Below, piece after piece: positions 23,104-32,411 of a stretch of DNA of 64,000 bases (the stretch's first letter is position 1; every line of letters begins with the position of its first letter). The position numbers and the translations under genes are program-made. The stretch is from Rahnella bruchi (GTDB lineage: Bacteria; Pseudomonadota; Gammaproteobacteria; Enterobacterales; Enterobacteriaceae), in the NCBI RefSeq assembly GCF_003614975.1, contig NZ_QZWI01000008.1, forward strand, positions 142,199 through 206,198. Reading direction: 5' to 3'. Below the pieces are notes generated by a model, which saw only the letters and a program-made list of their open reading frames with translations, searched no databases and was not told the DNA's origin.

Positions 23104-26100
23104 TTACTGCGCTTGTACCCGCAGCTCAGCTGCGGAACGACTACGGTGACCCAACAATGCTTTGACATCACTGGACTTCGGTTTTACCAGGGCAAATTTG
23201 GATGCCCATTCCGGCCAGTTCGCCAAAATTTCTTCACCACGAGCCGAGGCGGTCAACTGTACGTGTTCGATGATCAAACCGCGCAGATGCTCTTCATGGA
23301 TGGCCAGTTCGGCCACTTCCAGGACTTCAACAAGTTCCGGGTTAACGCGTTTGCGGAATTCGCCATCTTCATCAAGAACGTACGCGAAACCCCCGGTCAT
23401 GCCTGCGCCGAAGTTGACGCCGGTACGACCCAGCACACAAACAATGCCGCCCGTCATGTATTCACAACCGTTATCGCCGATGCCTTCGACGACGGTGATA
23501 GCACCGGAGTTACGCACCGCGAAACGTTCGCCCGCACGACCCGCTGCAAATAACTTGCCGCCGGTTGCGCCGTACAGACAGGTGTTACCGATGATGCTGG
23601 CTTCGTGGCTGCGGAACGCTGAGCCGATTGGCGGGCGGATAGCAATACGGCCACCGGCCATACCTTTGCCCACATAGTCGTTCGCGTCGCCGGTCAGCAT
23701 CAAATCAACGCCGCCTGCGTTCCAGACGCCGAAGCTCTGGCCTGCGGTACCGTTGAAGTTAATGCGCACCGGATCGGCTGCCATACCCTGATCGCCATGT
23801 TTCTCTGCAATCGCACCGGACAACATTGCGCCGACAGAGCGGTCAGTGTTGCGGATATCAAAGTAGAACGCTTTGCTCTGCTTGGACTCAATGTGCGGAG
23901 CAGCCTGCTCCAGAATGTCTTTGTTCAGCTGACCCTTATCAAACGCCGGGTTGCTTTCGGTGCAGTACACCGCTTTGCCTTCATGCGGTGTGGCAGTCGC
24001 CAGCATCGCAGAGAGGTCAAGATTGTTTTGCTTGGCAGTGAAACCGTCCAGCTCAGTCAGCAGGTCGGTGCGACCAATCAGGTCTACCAGCTGGCTGACG
24101 CCCAGTTCGGCCATGATTTCACGGGTTTCCTGAGTGATGAACTTGAAGTAGTTCGTCACACGTTCTGGCAGGCCGTGATAATGGTTACGACGCAGTTTGT
24201 CGTCCTGAGTTGCCACGCCTGTTGCGCAGTTGTTCAGGTGACAAATACGCAGGTATTTACAGCCGAGTGCAACCATCGGTCCGGTACCGAAACCGAAGCT
24301 TTCTGCACCCAGAATCGCAGCCTTGATGATGTCGAGACCGGTTTTCAGACCGCCATCCACCTGCAGACGGATTTTATGACGCAGGCCGTTGGCGACCAGT
24401 GCCTGTTGTGTTTCCACCAGACCCAGTTCCCACGGACAACCGGCATATTTCACCGAGGATAGCGGGCTAGCACCGGTGCCGCCATCGTAGCCAGCGATAG
24501 TGATAAGGTCCGCATAGGCTTTCGCCACGCCGACAGCGATAGTACCTACGCCCGGTTCAGAAACCAGTTTCACCGAAATCATCGCTTTCGGGTTGACCTG
24601 TTTCAGGTCGAAAATCAGCTGTGCCAGATCTTCGATAGAATAAATATCGTGGTGCGGCGGTGGAGAAATCAGAGTGACACCCGGCACCGAATAACGCAGT
24701 TTCGCGATGTACGGCGTCACTTTGTCACCCGGCAGCTGACCGCCTTCACCTGGTTTTGCACCCTGTGCGACTTTGATCTGAATAACATCAGCATTGACCA
24801 GATACGCCGGAGTCACACCGAAACGGCCAGAAGCGACCTGTTTGATACGGGACACTTTATTGGTGCCGTAACGCGCAGGATCTTCGCCGCCTTCGCCGGA
24901 GTTCGAACGACCACCGATGCTGTTCATCGCTTCAGCCAGAGATTCGTGGGCTTCCGGGCTCAACGCACCGATAGACATCGCTGCCGTATCGAAGCGGGTA
25001 TACAAACCTTCCGCCGGTTCAACCTGATCCACAGGGATCGGCTGACCTTTTGGTGTCACTTTCAGCAGGTCACGCAGTGTAGCGACCGGACGTTCGTTAA
25101 CCAGTTTGGCGTACTTTTTATAATCGTCGTAATCACCGCTGTTCACTGCGGTTTGCAGGGTCGTGACCACGTCCGGGTTGTAAGAGTGATATTCGCCACC
25201 GTGGACAAATTTCAGCAGGCCGCCCTGATCCAGTGTTTTGCGTTTCAGCCACGCGCGTTTGGACAGGTTCAGCAAATCCTGTTCGAAATCGCTGTAACCG
25301 GCACCGCCGATGCGGCTGACCACGCCGTTGAAGCAGGTGTTGCACAGATCCTTAGCCAGACCGACCGCTTCAAACAGTTTGGAGCAGCGGTAAGAGGCGA
25401 CCGTCGAGATGCCCATTTTGGACATGATCTTGTACAGGCCTTTATTGATGCCGTTACGGTAGTTCAGCATCACTTCACGGTATTTCTTCTCGATAACCTG
25501 AGTGTCGACGAGTTTGGCCAGCGTTTCGTAGGCCAGATACGGGTAAACCGCAGTGGCACCGAAACCAATCAGTACGGCGAAATGGTGCGGGTCGCGGGCG
25601 CTGGCGGTTTCAACAATGATGTTGGCATCGCAGCGCAGGCTTTTCTCCACCAGACGCAGTTGCAGCGCGCCGACGGCCATAGGTGCAGGCAACGGCAGGC
25701 GGTTTGGGGCGATATTGCGGTCAGACAGCACCAGCAGAACCGCGCCGTTACGCACTTTCTGTTCGCCTTCGTCACAGAGTTTCTGGACGAACTGCTCCAT
25801 ATTTTGTTCTGCCGGATCGTAAGTCAGGTCCAGCGTTTCAGCGCGATAGTGTTTGCTGTCGAGTGTGGTGAGCTGTTTAAAGTCAGACCACAGCAGGATT
25901 GGCGATTTGAAGCTCAGACGGTGCGCCTGGCCTTCGGCTTCGCAGAACACGTTCATCTCGCGGCCAATGCTGGTCGCCAGGGACATCACGTGGGCTTCAC
26001 GCAGCGGATCGATTGGCGGGTTGGTGACCTGCGCAAACTGCTGACGGAAGTAGTCATAAACAATACGCGGACGGCTGGAAAGCACGGCGAATGGCGTGTC

Positions 26101-27561
26101 ATCGCCCATTGAGCCGACGGCTTCCTGACCGTTTTCACCCAGTACACGGATGATTTGATCGAGTTCTTCGCTGCTGTAGCCGAACTGTTTCTGGAACGTT
26201 TCCAGTAAGGTGTCTTCCATCTCGCGGCTGCCGACCTGATCTTCCGGCAGGTCTTCGAACGGCACCAGACGCTGAACGTTTTTCTCCATCCATTGTTTAT
26301 AAGGATGGCGGCCTTTCAGGTCGTTATCGGTTTCCGCTGAGTGGTGGATCTTGCCGCTGCGGGTGTCGATTACCATCAGTTCGCCCGGTCCGACGCGACC
26401 TTTTTCGACCACTTCATCAGGCTGGTAATCCCAGATCCCGACTTCAGATGCGCAGGTGATCAGCTTATCTTTGGTGATGACATAACGCGCCGGGCGCAGA
26501 CCGTTACGGTCAAGGTTACAGGCGGCATAACGGCCATCTGACATCACGATACCGGCGGGACCGTCCCACGGCTCCATGTGCATGGAGTTGAAGTCGAAGA
26601 ACGCGCGCAGATCGTCGTCCATATCCGGGTTCTGCTGCCAGGCTGGCGGAACCAGCAAACGCATGGCGCGCAGCAAATCCATCCCGCCAGCCAGGAACAG
26701 TTCCAGCATGTTATCCAGCGAACTGGAATCAGAGCCGGTTTCGTTCACGAAAGGCGAAGCGTCTTGCAGATCCGGGATCAACGGCGTTTTGAATTTATAC
26801 GCACGGGCACGCGCCCACTGGCGGTTACCGGTGATGGTGTTGATTTCGCCGTTGTGCGCCAGATAGCGGAAAGGCTGAGCCAGCTGCCAGCGCGGAACGG
26901 TGTTGGTCGAGAAACGCTGGTGGAACAGGCAAATTGCTGATTCCAGACGCAGGTCAGCCAGGTCTAAATAGAAACGTGGCAGATCCGCAGGCATACACAG
27001 GCCTTTATAGATCGTGACCACGTTGGAGAAGCTGCACACATAGAAATCTTTATCCTGAATGCGTTTCTCAATGCGGCGGCGCGCCATGTAAAGGCGGCGC
27101 TCCATGTCACGCGGACGCCATCCGGCAGGCGCGTTGACAAAAATTTGTTCGATACGAGGCAGGGAGGAAAGTGCGATTTCACCGAGTACGTCCGGATTGG
27201 TCGGAACGTCACGCCAGCCCACCACGGACAGCGTCTCGTTTTGCAATTCTTCTTCTACAATGCGGCGGCTCGCTTCAGCTTCTTTTTCATCTTTGCTGAG
27301 GAACAGCATGCCCACGGCGTAGTTTTTCGCCAGACGCCAGCCACGTTCTTCGGCAATCATGCGGAAGAAGCGGTCAGGTTTTTGCAGATGAAGGCCACAG
27401 CCGTCGCCGGTCTTGCCGTCAGCAAGGATCGCGCCACGGTGTTGCATACGGGCCAGTGCGTGAATTGCCGTACGCACGACCTTATGGCTAGGTTCGCCTT
27501 CTATATGGGCGATCAGGCCGAAACCACAGTTGTCCCTCTCTTGGGATTTATCGTACAACAT
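23104..27561 (-). CDS. gltB: Glutamate synthase (NADPH) large subunit
   Basis: Alpha subunit of GOGAT: takes the amide of glutamine and transfers it to 2-oxoglutarate to give glutamate. From the ATG at 27561 it has 1485 residues. The N-terminal class II amidotransferase nucleophile is the Cys of DNCGFG, 12 residues in, exposed after propeptide cleavage. The FMN synthase domain, the [3Fe-4S] motif CKYLRICHLNNCATG and the C-terminal glycine-rich helix domain follow in order. GGGGAGG lies 8 nt before this ATG. An in-frame TTG at 27636 would add 25 residues whose end (GEVHV) resembles the longer E. coli N-terminus, so the start is not certain. Confidence 0.95.
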   Translation of the reverse strand: MLYDKSQERDNCGFGLIAHIEGEPSHKVVRTAIHALARMQHRGAILADGKTGDGCGLHLQKPDRFFRMIAEERGWRLAKNYAVGMLFLSKDEKEAEASRRIVEEELQNETLSVVGWRDVPTNPDVLGEIALSSLPRIEQIFVNAPAGWRPRDMERRLYMARRRIEKRIQDKDFYVCSFSNVVTIYKGLCMPADLPRFYLDLADLRLESAICLFHQRFSTNTVPRWQLAQPFRYLAHNGEINTITGNRQWARARAYKFKTPLIPDLQDASPFVNETGSDSSSLDNMLELFLAGGMDLLRAMRLLVPPAWQQNPDMDDDLRAFFDFNSMHMEPWDGPAGIVMSDGRYAACNLDRNGLRPARYVITKDKLITCASEVGIWDYQPDEVVEKGRVGPGELMVIDTRSGKIHHSAETDNDLKGRHPYKQWMEKNVQRLVPFEDLPEDQVGSREMEDTLLETFQKQFGYSSEELDQIIRVLGENGQEAVGSMGDDTPFAVLSSRPRIVYDYFRQQFAQVTNPPIDPLREAHVMSLATSIGREMNVFCEAEGQAHRLSFKSPILLWSDFKQLTTLDSKHYRAETLDLTYDPAEQNMEQFVQKLCDEGEQKVRNGAVLLVLSDRNIAPNRLPLPAPMAVGALQLRLVEKSLRCDANIIVETASARDPHHFAVLIGFGATAVYPYLAYETLAKLVDTQVIEKKYREVMLNYRNGINKGLYKIMSKMGISTVASYRCSKLFEAVGLAKDLCNTCFNGVVSRIGGAGYSDFEQDLLNLSKRAWLKRKTLDQGGLLKFVHGGEYHSYNPDVVTTLQTAVNSGDYDDYKKYAKLVNERPVATLRDLLKVTPKGQPIPVDQVEPAEGLYTRFDTAAMSIGALSPEAHESLAEAMNSIGGRSNSGEGGEDPARYGTNKVSRIKQVASGRFGVTPAYLVNADVIQIKVAQGAKPGEGGQLPGDKVTPYIAKLRYSVPGVTLISPPPHHDIYSIEDLAQLIFDLKQVNPKAMISVKLVSEPGVGTIAVGVAKAYADLITIAGYDGGTGASPLSSVKYAGCPWELGLVETQQALVANGLRHKIRLQVDGGLKTGLDIIKAAILGAESFGFGTGPMVALGCKYLRICHLNNCATGVATQDDKLRRNHYHGLPERVTNYFKFITQETREIMAELGVSQLVDLIGRTDLLTELDGFTAKQNNLDLSAMLATATPHEGKAVYCTESNPAFDKGQLNKDILEQAAPHIESKQSKAFYFDIRNTDRSVGAMLSGAIAEKHGDQGMAADPVRINFNGTAGQSFGVWNAGGVDLMLTGDANDYVGKGMAGGRIAIRPPIGSAFRSHEASIIGNTCLYGATGGKLFAAGRAGERFAVRNSGAITVVEGIGDNGCEYMTGGIVCVLGRTGVNFGAGMTGGFAYVLDEDGEFRKRVNPELVEVLEVAELAIHEEHLRGLIIEHVQLTASARGEEILANWPEWASKFALVKPKSSDVKALLGHRSRSAAELRVQAQ

Positions 27562-27732
27562 AACGTGAACCTCCCCAGGCTCTGCGAGACTCTCACACCA
27601 ATCGCGAGCGGTCTTATTCACAGAGTTTGTCCGCAATTTCGCGCACTCTTGCGGTGCGTTGATTGCCCGGACATCTCCGTCAAAGGCCTCTCGTGATGGT
27701 TCTCACAAGTGGTGGTTGACTTGTTTTAATGA

Positions 27733-27801
27733 GGGAGTCTTCAATTACTGCATAAATATGACGAGTTGCTCACTCGTCGAGATTGCTTCCAGCGGACTCC
27801 C
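27733..27801 (-). promoter_or_regulatory. Nested inverted repeats upstream of gltB
   Basis: An outer perfect 7-bp pair, GGGAGTC (27733-27739) and GACTCCC (27795-27801), encloses an inner pair GACGAGT (27760-27766) and ACTCGTC (27772-27778). If transcribed into the gltB leader this would fold into a two-tier structure about 170 nt before the start codon. No known riboswitch is recognised. Confidence 0.4.
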
Positions 27802-27870
27802 AACTTAGCGAGAAAGCACCATCAGGTCAAATGGCGGATTAACTTATATTAAAAGTGATATAAAAGAGTT

Positions 27871-27883
27871 TAACTAATTGATA
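27871..27883 (-). promoter_or_regulatory. Candidate IHF site upstream of gltB
   Basis: On the minus strand TATCAATTAGTTA fits the IHF consensus WATCAANNNNTTR at every fixed position, inside the AT-rich block about 310 bp upstream of gltB. IHF bends the E. coli gltB control region, so the site is plausible here. Confidence 0.5.
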
Positions 27884-28118
27884 TATATTAATTAATTAGC
27901 CTTTTTAATGGCATAATGTCGGTGTGGTAAAGCGTCTAAAGTGTGAGCTGACTCACTATAGGAAAAGCTTCAGATCTCCGCACCGTGCTGGCAGGTGGTT
28001 ATTTACCAGTATTTTATACTGGAAAACTCTGCGGGCATGCGGTTTGTCACTGTTTTTAACCTGATAGTAATAATGTGTCTGAGTGATGTTTGTAATAAGA
28101 ATTATTCATATTGCCGCG

Positions 28119-28157
28119 AATGACTTTATTTGCAGTAATAATGAATAGTTATGCCTG
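28119..28157. promoter_or_regulatory. Candidate tandem ARG boxes between gltB and arcB
   Basis: Two 18-bp sequences, AATGACTTTATTTGCAGT (28119-28136) and AATGAATAGTTATGCCTG (28140-28157), deviate from WNTGAATWWWWATTCANW at three and four of the 16 informative positions. They are separated by exactly 3 bp, the spacing used by ArgR hexamers. ArgR acts on gltBDF in E. coli. The distance to gltB (about 560 bp) is long. Confidence 0.45.
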
Positions 28158-28432
28158 CGCGAAAGGCGCCGAGAGAGAAAGAATTCGGAGGATTGAAGGA
28201 AAAGATGTTAGCCACACGGCATTTGGCAACTTTATCAGCCTGATAAAGCCGGCCGATATTAATAATATCACCCTGCAAAATAGTCAATAACTCTGCCCTT
28301 ATTTCCTGCATTGCACCATGACCAGCCCTTGTACGGTGCATCTCACAAACTTCATGCTCAATGATGACCCTGCCATCACGCAGGGGAGGTTTTGCGGTAT
28401 GATTCAGGCGTCTTCGTTTTAAGGGAACCGTT

Positions 28433-30772
28433 ATGAAGCAAATCCGGGTTTTAGCGCAGTATTATGTCGATCTGATGGTCAAGCTGGGGTTAGTGAGATT
28501 CTCACTGCTACTGGCGTCTGCGCTGGTGGTACTGGCCATGATCGTCCAGATGGCAGTCACCATGCTCCTGCGCGGGCAGGTTGAAAGTATCGACGTCGTT
28601 CGTTCCATCTTCTTTGGTTTGCTGATTACGCCCTGGGCGGTGTACTTCCTGTCGGTGGTGGTCGAGCAGCTTGAAGAGTCGCGCCAACGTTTAGCGCGGC
28701 TGGTCGATAAGCTGGAAGAAATGCGCCATCGCGACCTCGAACTGAATCAGCAACTCAAAGACAACATCACTCAGCTGAATCAGGAAATCGCCGATCGTGT
28801 GAAAGCGGAAGAAGCGCGTCTGGCCGTGGTCGATAAACTGAAACTGGAAATGCAGCACCGCGAACAGGCGCAGATCGAACTGAGCCAGCAATCTGCATTA
28901 TTACGCTCTTTCCTCGATGCCTCGCCGGATCTGGTCTATTACCGTAACGAAGACAAAGAGTTCTCGGGCTGTAACCGTGCGATGGAATTGCTGACCGGTA
29001 AAAGTGAAAAACAGCTGATCGGCCTGACACCTGACGATGTTTATACCCCGGACATCGCCGAAAAAGTGGTTGAAACCGACGAGAAAGTGTTCCGCCACAA
29101 CGTTTCCCTGACTTACGAACAATGGCTGGTGTATCCGGACGGGCGCAAAGCCTGCTTTGAACTGCGTAAAGTGCCGTTCTATGACCGGATTGGCAAACGA
29201 CATGGTCTGATGGGCTTTGGGCGCGATATTACCGAGCGTAAGCGTTATCAGGACGCGTTAGAGAATGCCAGCCGGGAGAAAACCACCTTTATCTCCACCA
29301 TCAGCCATGAGCTGCGTACGCCGCTTAACGGTATTGTCGGGCTGAGCCGCATTCTGCTCGATACTGAGCTGGATAAAGAACAGCACAGCTATCTGAAAAC
29401 CATTCACGTCAGCGCGATCACGCTCGGCAATATCTTCAACGACATTATCGAAATGGACAAAATCGAGCGCCGCAAAGTGCAGCTTGATAATCAGCCGGTT
29501 GATTTCACTGAATTCCTGTCAGACCTGGAAAACCTTTCCGGCCTGCTGGCACAGCCGAAAGGGCTGAAATTCGTGATGGAACCGGATCTGCCACTGCCAC
29601 GCAGTATTACCACCGACGGTACACGTTTGCGTCAGATCCTGTGGAATCTGATTGGCAATGCGGTCAAGTTCACCCGTGAAGGGGAAATTGTCCTGAGCGT
29701 GCATTACGAACCAAACGACATGCTGCGTTTTGTGGTGCGCGATTCCGGAATGGGGATCCCGCAGGACGAACAGGACAAAATTTTCGCCATGTATTACCAG
29801 GTGAAAGACCAGAATGGCGGCAAACCAGCGACCGGTACGGGCATCGGCCTGGCGGTATCAAAACGTCTGGCACAGACGATGGGCGGCGACATTACCGTCA
29901 GCAGCGTACCGGGGCAGGGTTCCAGCTTCACGCTTACCGTGCGCGCGCCTAAACTGGATGCACCAGACGAACAGGTCGACGAAGAAGAAGATATGCCTCT
30001 GCCTGCGCTGCATGTGCTGCTGGTTGAAGATATCGAGCTGAACGTCATCGTGGCACGTTCGGTACTGGAGAAGCTGGGTAACAGCGTCGAAGTGGCGATG
30101 AACGGGCACGATGCGCTGGAGATGTTTGATCCTGACGAGTTTGATCTGGTGTTGCTGGATATTCAGTTGCCTGACATGACCGGGCTGGATATCGCCCGCA
30201 AGTTACGCACTGATTACGCCGGTAAACATCTGCCGCCGCTGATTGCGCTGACGGCAAACGTACTTAAAGACAAAAAAGAATACCTTGATGCAGGAATGGA
30301 CGACGTGCTGAGCAAGCCGCTGTCTGTTTCCGCGCTGACTGCGATGATTCAGCAGTTTTGGGATCATCAGCCTGAAGTTTCCGTTTCTGAAAAGGAGCCT
30401 GTAGTGATGAAAGACAGCGAATCGTTGCTTGATACCGCCATGCTTGAGCAGTACATCGATCTGGTTGGCGCGAAACTGATTTATCAAAGTGCAGACATGT
30501 TTGAAAAGATGATGCCGGGTTATCTGGCGGTGCTTGATTCCAACATGACGGCGCGTGACCAAAAAGGCATTGCAGAAGAAGGGCACAAAATCAAAGGCGC
30601 TGCGGGTTCCGTTGGACTGAAGCATTTGCAGCAACTGGCGCAACAGATCCAGACCCCGACACTGCCGGCATGGTGGGACAACGTTCAGGAATGGATTGAT
30701 GAGCTGAAGGCCGAATGGCGTAATGACATCAAAGTTTTACGCGACTGGACTGCAAACGCTGAAAAAAAATAA
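28433..30772 (+). CDS. arcB: ArcB, tripartite aerobic-respiration sensor kinase
   Basis: Membrane sensor of quinone redox state that phosphorylates ArcA. The 779 residues comprise two membrane segments (about 22-45 and 58-77), a linker coiled coil, and a PAS domain (about 155-270) with a cysteine (SGCNRAME). The phosphorelay sites are all intact: H292 (SHELRTP) in the transmitter, D576 (VLLDIQLP) in the receiver and H718 (EGHKIKG) in the HPt domain. One residue longer than E. coli ArcB. The sRNA ArcZ lies at its 3' end on the other strand. Confidence 0.97.
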   Translation: MKQIRVLAQYYVDLMVKLGLVRFSLLLASALVVLAMIVQMAVTMLLRGQVESIDVVRSIFFGLLITPWAVYFLSVVVEQLEESRQRLARLVDKLEEMRHRDLELNQQLKDNITQLNQEIADRVKAEEARLAVVDKLKLEMQHREQAQIELSQQSALLRSFLDASPDLVYYRNEDKEFSGCNRAMELLTGKSEKQLIGLTPDDVYTPDIAEKVVETDEKVFRHNVSLTYEQWLVYPDGRKACFELRKVPFYDRIGKRHGLMGFGRDITERKRYQDALENASREKTTFISTISHELRTPLNGIVGLSRILLDTELDKEQHSYLKTIHVSAITLGNIFNDIIEMDKIERRKVQLDNQPVDFTEFLSDLENLSGLLAQPKGLKFVMEPDLPLPRSITTDGTRLRQILWNLIGNAVKFTREGEIVLSVHYEPNDMLRFVVRDSGMGIPQDEQDKIFAMYYQVKDQNGGKPATGTGIGLAVSKRLAQTMGGDITVSSVPGQGSSFTLTVRAPKLDAPDEQVDEEEDMPLPALHVLLVEDIELNVIVARSVLEKLGNSVEVAMNGHDALEMFDPDEFDLVLLDIQLPDMTGLDIARKLRTDYAGKHLPPLIALTANVLKDKKEYLDAGMDDVLSKPLSVSALTAMIQQFWDHQPEVSVSEKEPVVMKDSESLLDTAMLEQYIDLVGAKLIYQSADMFEKMMPGYLAVLDSNMTARDQKGIAEEGHKIKGAAGSVGLKHLQQLAQQIQTPTLPAWWDNVQEWIDELKAEWRNDIKVLRDWTANAEKK

Positions 30773-30878
30773 CCCCAGCCGAGGCCGGGGTGCGCGAATA
30801 CTGCGCCAACACCAGGGAAAGAGGTAACCCACGATAGTTTTTAGGGTTCGGTTTTCGCAGGTCTTGGAATTCAGTCTT
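30762..30878 (-). ncRNA. arcZ: ArcZ small regulatory RNA
   Basis: The minus strand just beyond arcB carries the conserved ArcZ 3' seed region: TTTCCCTGGTGTTGGCGCAG (30827 downwards), then TATTCGCGCACCCCGG. A terminator stem ACCCCGGCC/GGCTGGGGT and a run of eight T (30769-30762) follow. In E. coli this processed Hfq-binding 3' part pairs with rpoS, flhDC and other mRNAs, and ArcZ lowers arcB expression while ArcA represses arcZ. The 3' end is firm. The 5' end is estimated from a -10-like TATTAG at 30884-30889 and from the 121-nt length in E. coli; the 5' half is not conserved. The terminator overlaps the last codons of arcB. Confidence 0.9.
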
Positions 30879-31667
30879 AAAGTCTAATACATCCTGTAGC
30901 AATCAACATAACAAATATAAGCAGAACTGTTACAACATTCATTAAAAACTGTGATGTAGATTAGTCTTTGTCTATACAAAACATCAAGCCTTTATCGCAG
31001 GATTTTTGACAGAATACAAATGAAGCATGTTGATGTTGTATTGGCGACATGCAATTTTGCTTATCGAAGTGAACAATCACAAGCTATGTAGCCAGTGGTT
31101 TTAAAACATATACGGCTATGAAACCGGTTCTATAAACCGCAAAATCACTGGCAAGTTACTGTAATTCATCGTTTATGCATGATTTTTAGCAAAATGGCCT
31201 TTCAGGGGCGAAAAGAGATCTGAAATTTATTTTAAATGAAAAAATTTCACTTAGGTAACTGCGCTTTTTGTCTGACAAAAAGATGTACACGCTACTGATT
31301 TTTTATGGTTTACAGGAGCCGGATTTGACTTAGGAGGTCGGTTGCGACGGAATAATCGATGAGAATTTATTCACTTTTCCAATCGCAACTCATAAGAAAT
31401 GCTTACGCATTGATTATGGCTCCATTCACAAATATTTTACTTTTTCGTTTAAAAATTCACCGGCATGAAAAAAGTAAGAATTTCAGGTCCTTTGACGGAA
31501 CCCCTTGATGGCAGTGAGGAAATCGGAATTTTCCGCTCTGGATGTAAGCAAAAGTTTCATTCATATTGCTCAATTGTTAGCAATGTTGCTGTACATTTCG
31601 CTAGCCTGATCTTGCGGGTTATTATTGAGATTGATTAGATGGTCGGATGTGTTGTGGAAAACGCTAA
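30879..31667. other. arcZ-mtgA intergenic region without a gene
   Basis: About 790 bp, AT-rich, with no open frame that looks coding on either strand. E. coli has elbB here. Visible structures are an imperfect 12-bp inverted repeat (31091-31102 with 31141-31152, 11 of 12 matched) and an almost perfect palindrome CTTTTTGTCTGACAAAAAG at 31264-31282. The mtgA promoter must lie near its right end. Function of the rest is unknown. Confidence 0.55.
31264..31282. repeat. 19-bp palindrome upstream of mtgA
   Basis: CTTTTTGTC and GACAAAAAG are perfect reverse complements around a single T. The symmetry suggests a protein-binding site rather than an RNA hairpin, because there is no room for a loop. It lies about 385 bp upstream of mtgA. 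No known regulator consensus is recognised. Confidence 0.5.
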
Positions 31668-32390
31668 ATGAATAAAATTACTCGAAAGGGTCACTTGCGC
31701 AGACCAGTATTGTGGCTGAAACGTGCGCTGATACTGTTACTCTGCTTATGGGTAGCGGGCATTCTTCTTTTTTCATTTCTACCGGTACCTTTCTCCGCAG
31801 TCATGGTGGAGCGGCAGGTTTCAGCCTGGCTGACCGGTGATTTTGGCTACGTCGCACATTCCGACTGGGTACCGATGAGTGAAATTTCCTCACCAATGGC
31901 GCTCGCGGTGATGGCCGCTGAAGATCAAAAATTCCCGGAGCACTGGGGTTTTGATGTGGATGCTATCCAGTCCGTTCTGGACAAAGATGGCGGCAAAATG
32001 CGCGGTGCCTCGACGTTATCCCAGCAAACTGCCAAGAATTTGTTCCTTTGGGACGGGCGCAGCTGGGTGAGAAAAGGGCTGGAAGCGGGGCTGACAGTCG
32101 GAATCGAAACAGTTTGGACTAAACGCCGCATTCTGACGGTATATCTGAATATCGTGGAATTTGGTGACGGCGTATTTGGTGTGGAACAGGCTTCACAGCA
32201 TTTCTTCCACAAACCAGCCAGTCGTCTTACCGCCTCTCAGGCGGCCTTGCTGGCGGCGGTGTTACCTAATCCTCATCTGTTCAAGGTGAATGCTCCTTCC
32301 GCTTATGTACTGCGTCGCCAGCAATGGATACTTCGCCAGATGAGTCAGCTTGGCGGTGAGTCTTTCCTGCAAGAGCATAAACTTCATTAG
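31668..32390 (+). CDS. mtgA: MtgA, monofunctional peptidoglycan glycosyltransferase
   Basis: GT51 enzyme that polymerises lipid II into glycan strands at the periplasmic face. The 240-residue protein has one N-terminal membrane anchor (about residues 18-40), the catalytic glutamate E85 in [14 protein letters not shown], and the second family motif [13 protein letters not shown]. No transpeptidase domain is present, as expected. A terminator follows at 32412-32442. Confidence 0.96.
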   Translation: MNKITRKGHLRRPVLWLKRALILLLCLWVAGILLFSFLPVPFSAVMVERQVSAWLTGDFGYVAHSDWVPMSEISSPMALAVMAAEDQKFPEHWGFDVDAIQSVLDKDGGKMRGASTLSQQTAKNLFLWDGRSWVRKGLEAGLTVGIETVWTKRRILTVYLNIVEFGDGVFGVEQASQHFFHKPASRLTASQAALLAAVLPNPHLFKVNAPSAYVLRRQQWILRQMSQLGGESFLQEHKLH

Positions 32391-32411
32391 CAGCCGACGT
32401 TTTTGCGAAAT

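Larger units (their letters stand above)
27562..28432. other. Long gltB / arcB divergent intergenic region
   Basis: About 870 bp between divergent gltB and arcB, AT-rich in the middle (27840-27920). It contains nested inverted repeats, an IHF consensus and a tandem ARG-box candidate (entered separately), as expected for the multi-regulator gltB control region of E. coli (Lrp, IHF, ArgR, CRP). A -10-like TATGAT at 28398-28403 may serve arcB. E. coli K-12 has yhcC at this position; no trace is visible. One 71-codon minus-strand frame (28126-28341) lacks convincing support. Confidence 0.6.

Noticed and set aside
24649..26112. A 487-codon open frame antisense to gltB
   Set aside because: It is the mirror of a highly conserved coding region, has no ribosome binding site or family match, and contains the Arg/His/Phe-rich composition typical of antisense frames in GC-rich genes.
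28126..28341. A 71-codon minus-strand frame between gltB and arcB
   Set aside because: It has an ATG but only a weak GAG as ribosome binding site and no family match, and it overlaps the candidate ARG boxes. It could be real but is not supported.
30879..31667. Degraded elbB
   Set aside because: I looked for pieces of the ElbB protein in all frames of this spacer and saw none, so it is treated as absent rather than as a pseudogene.
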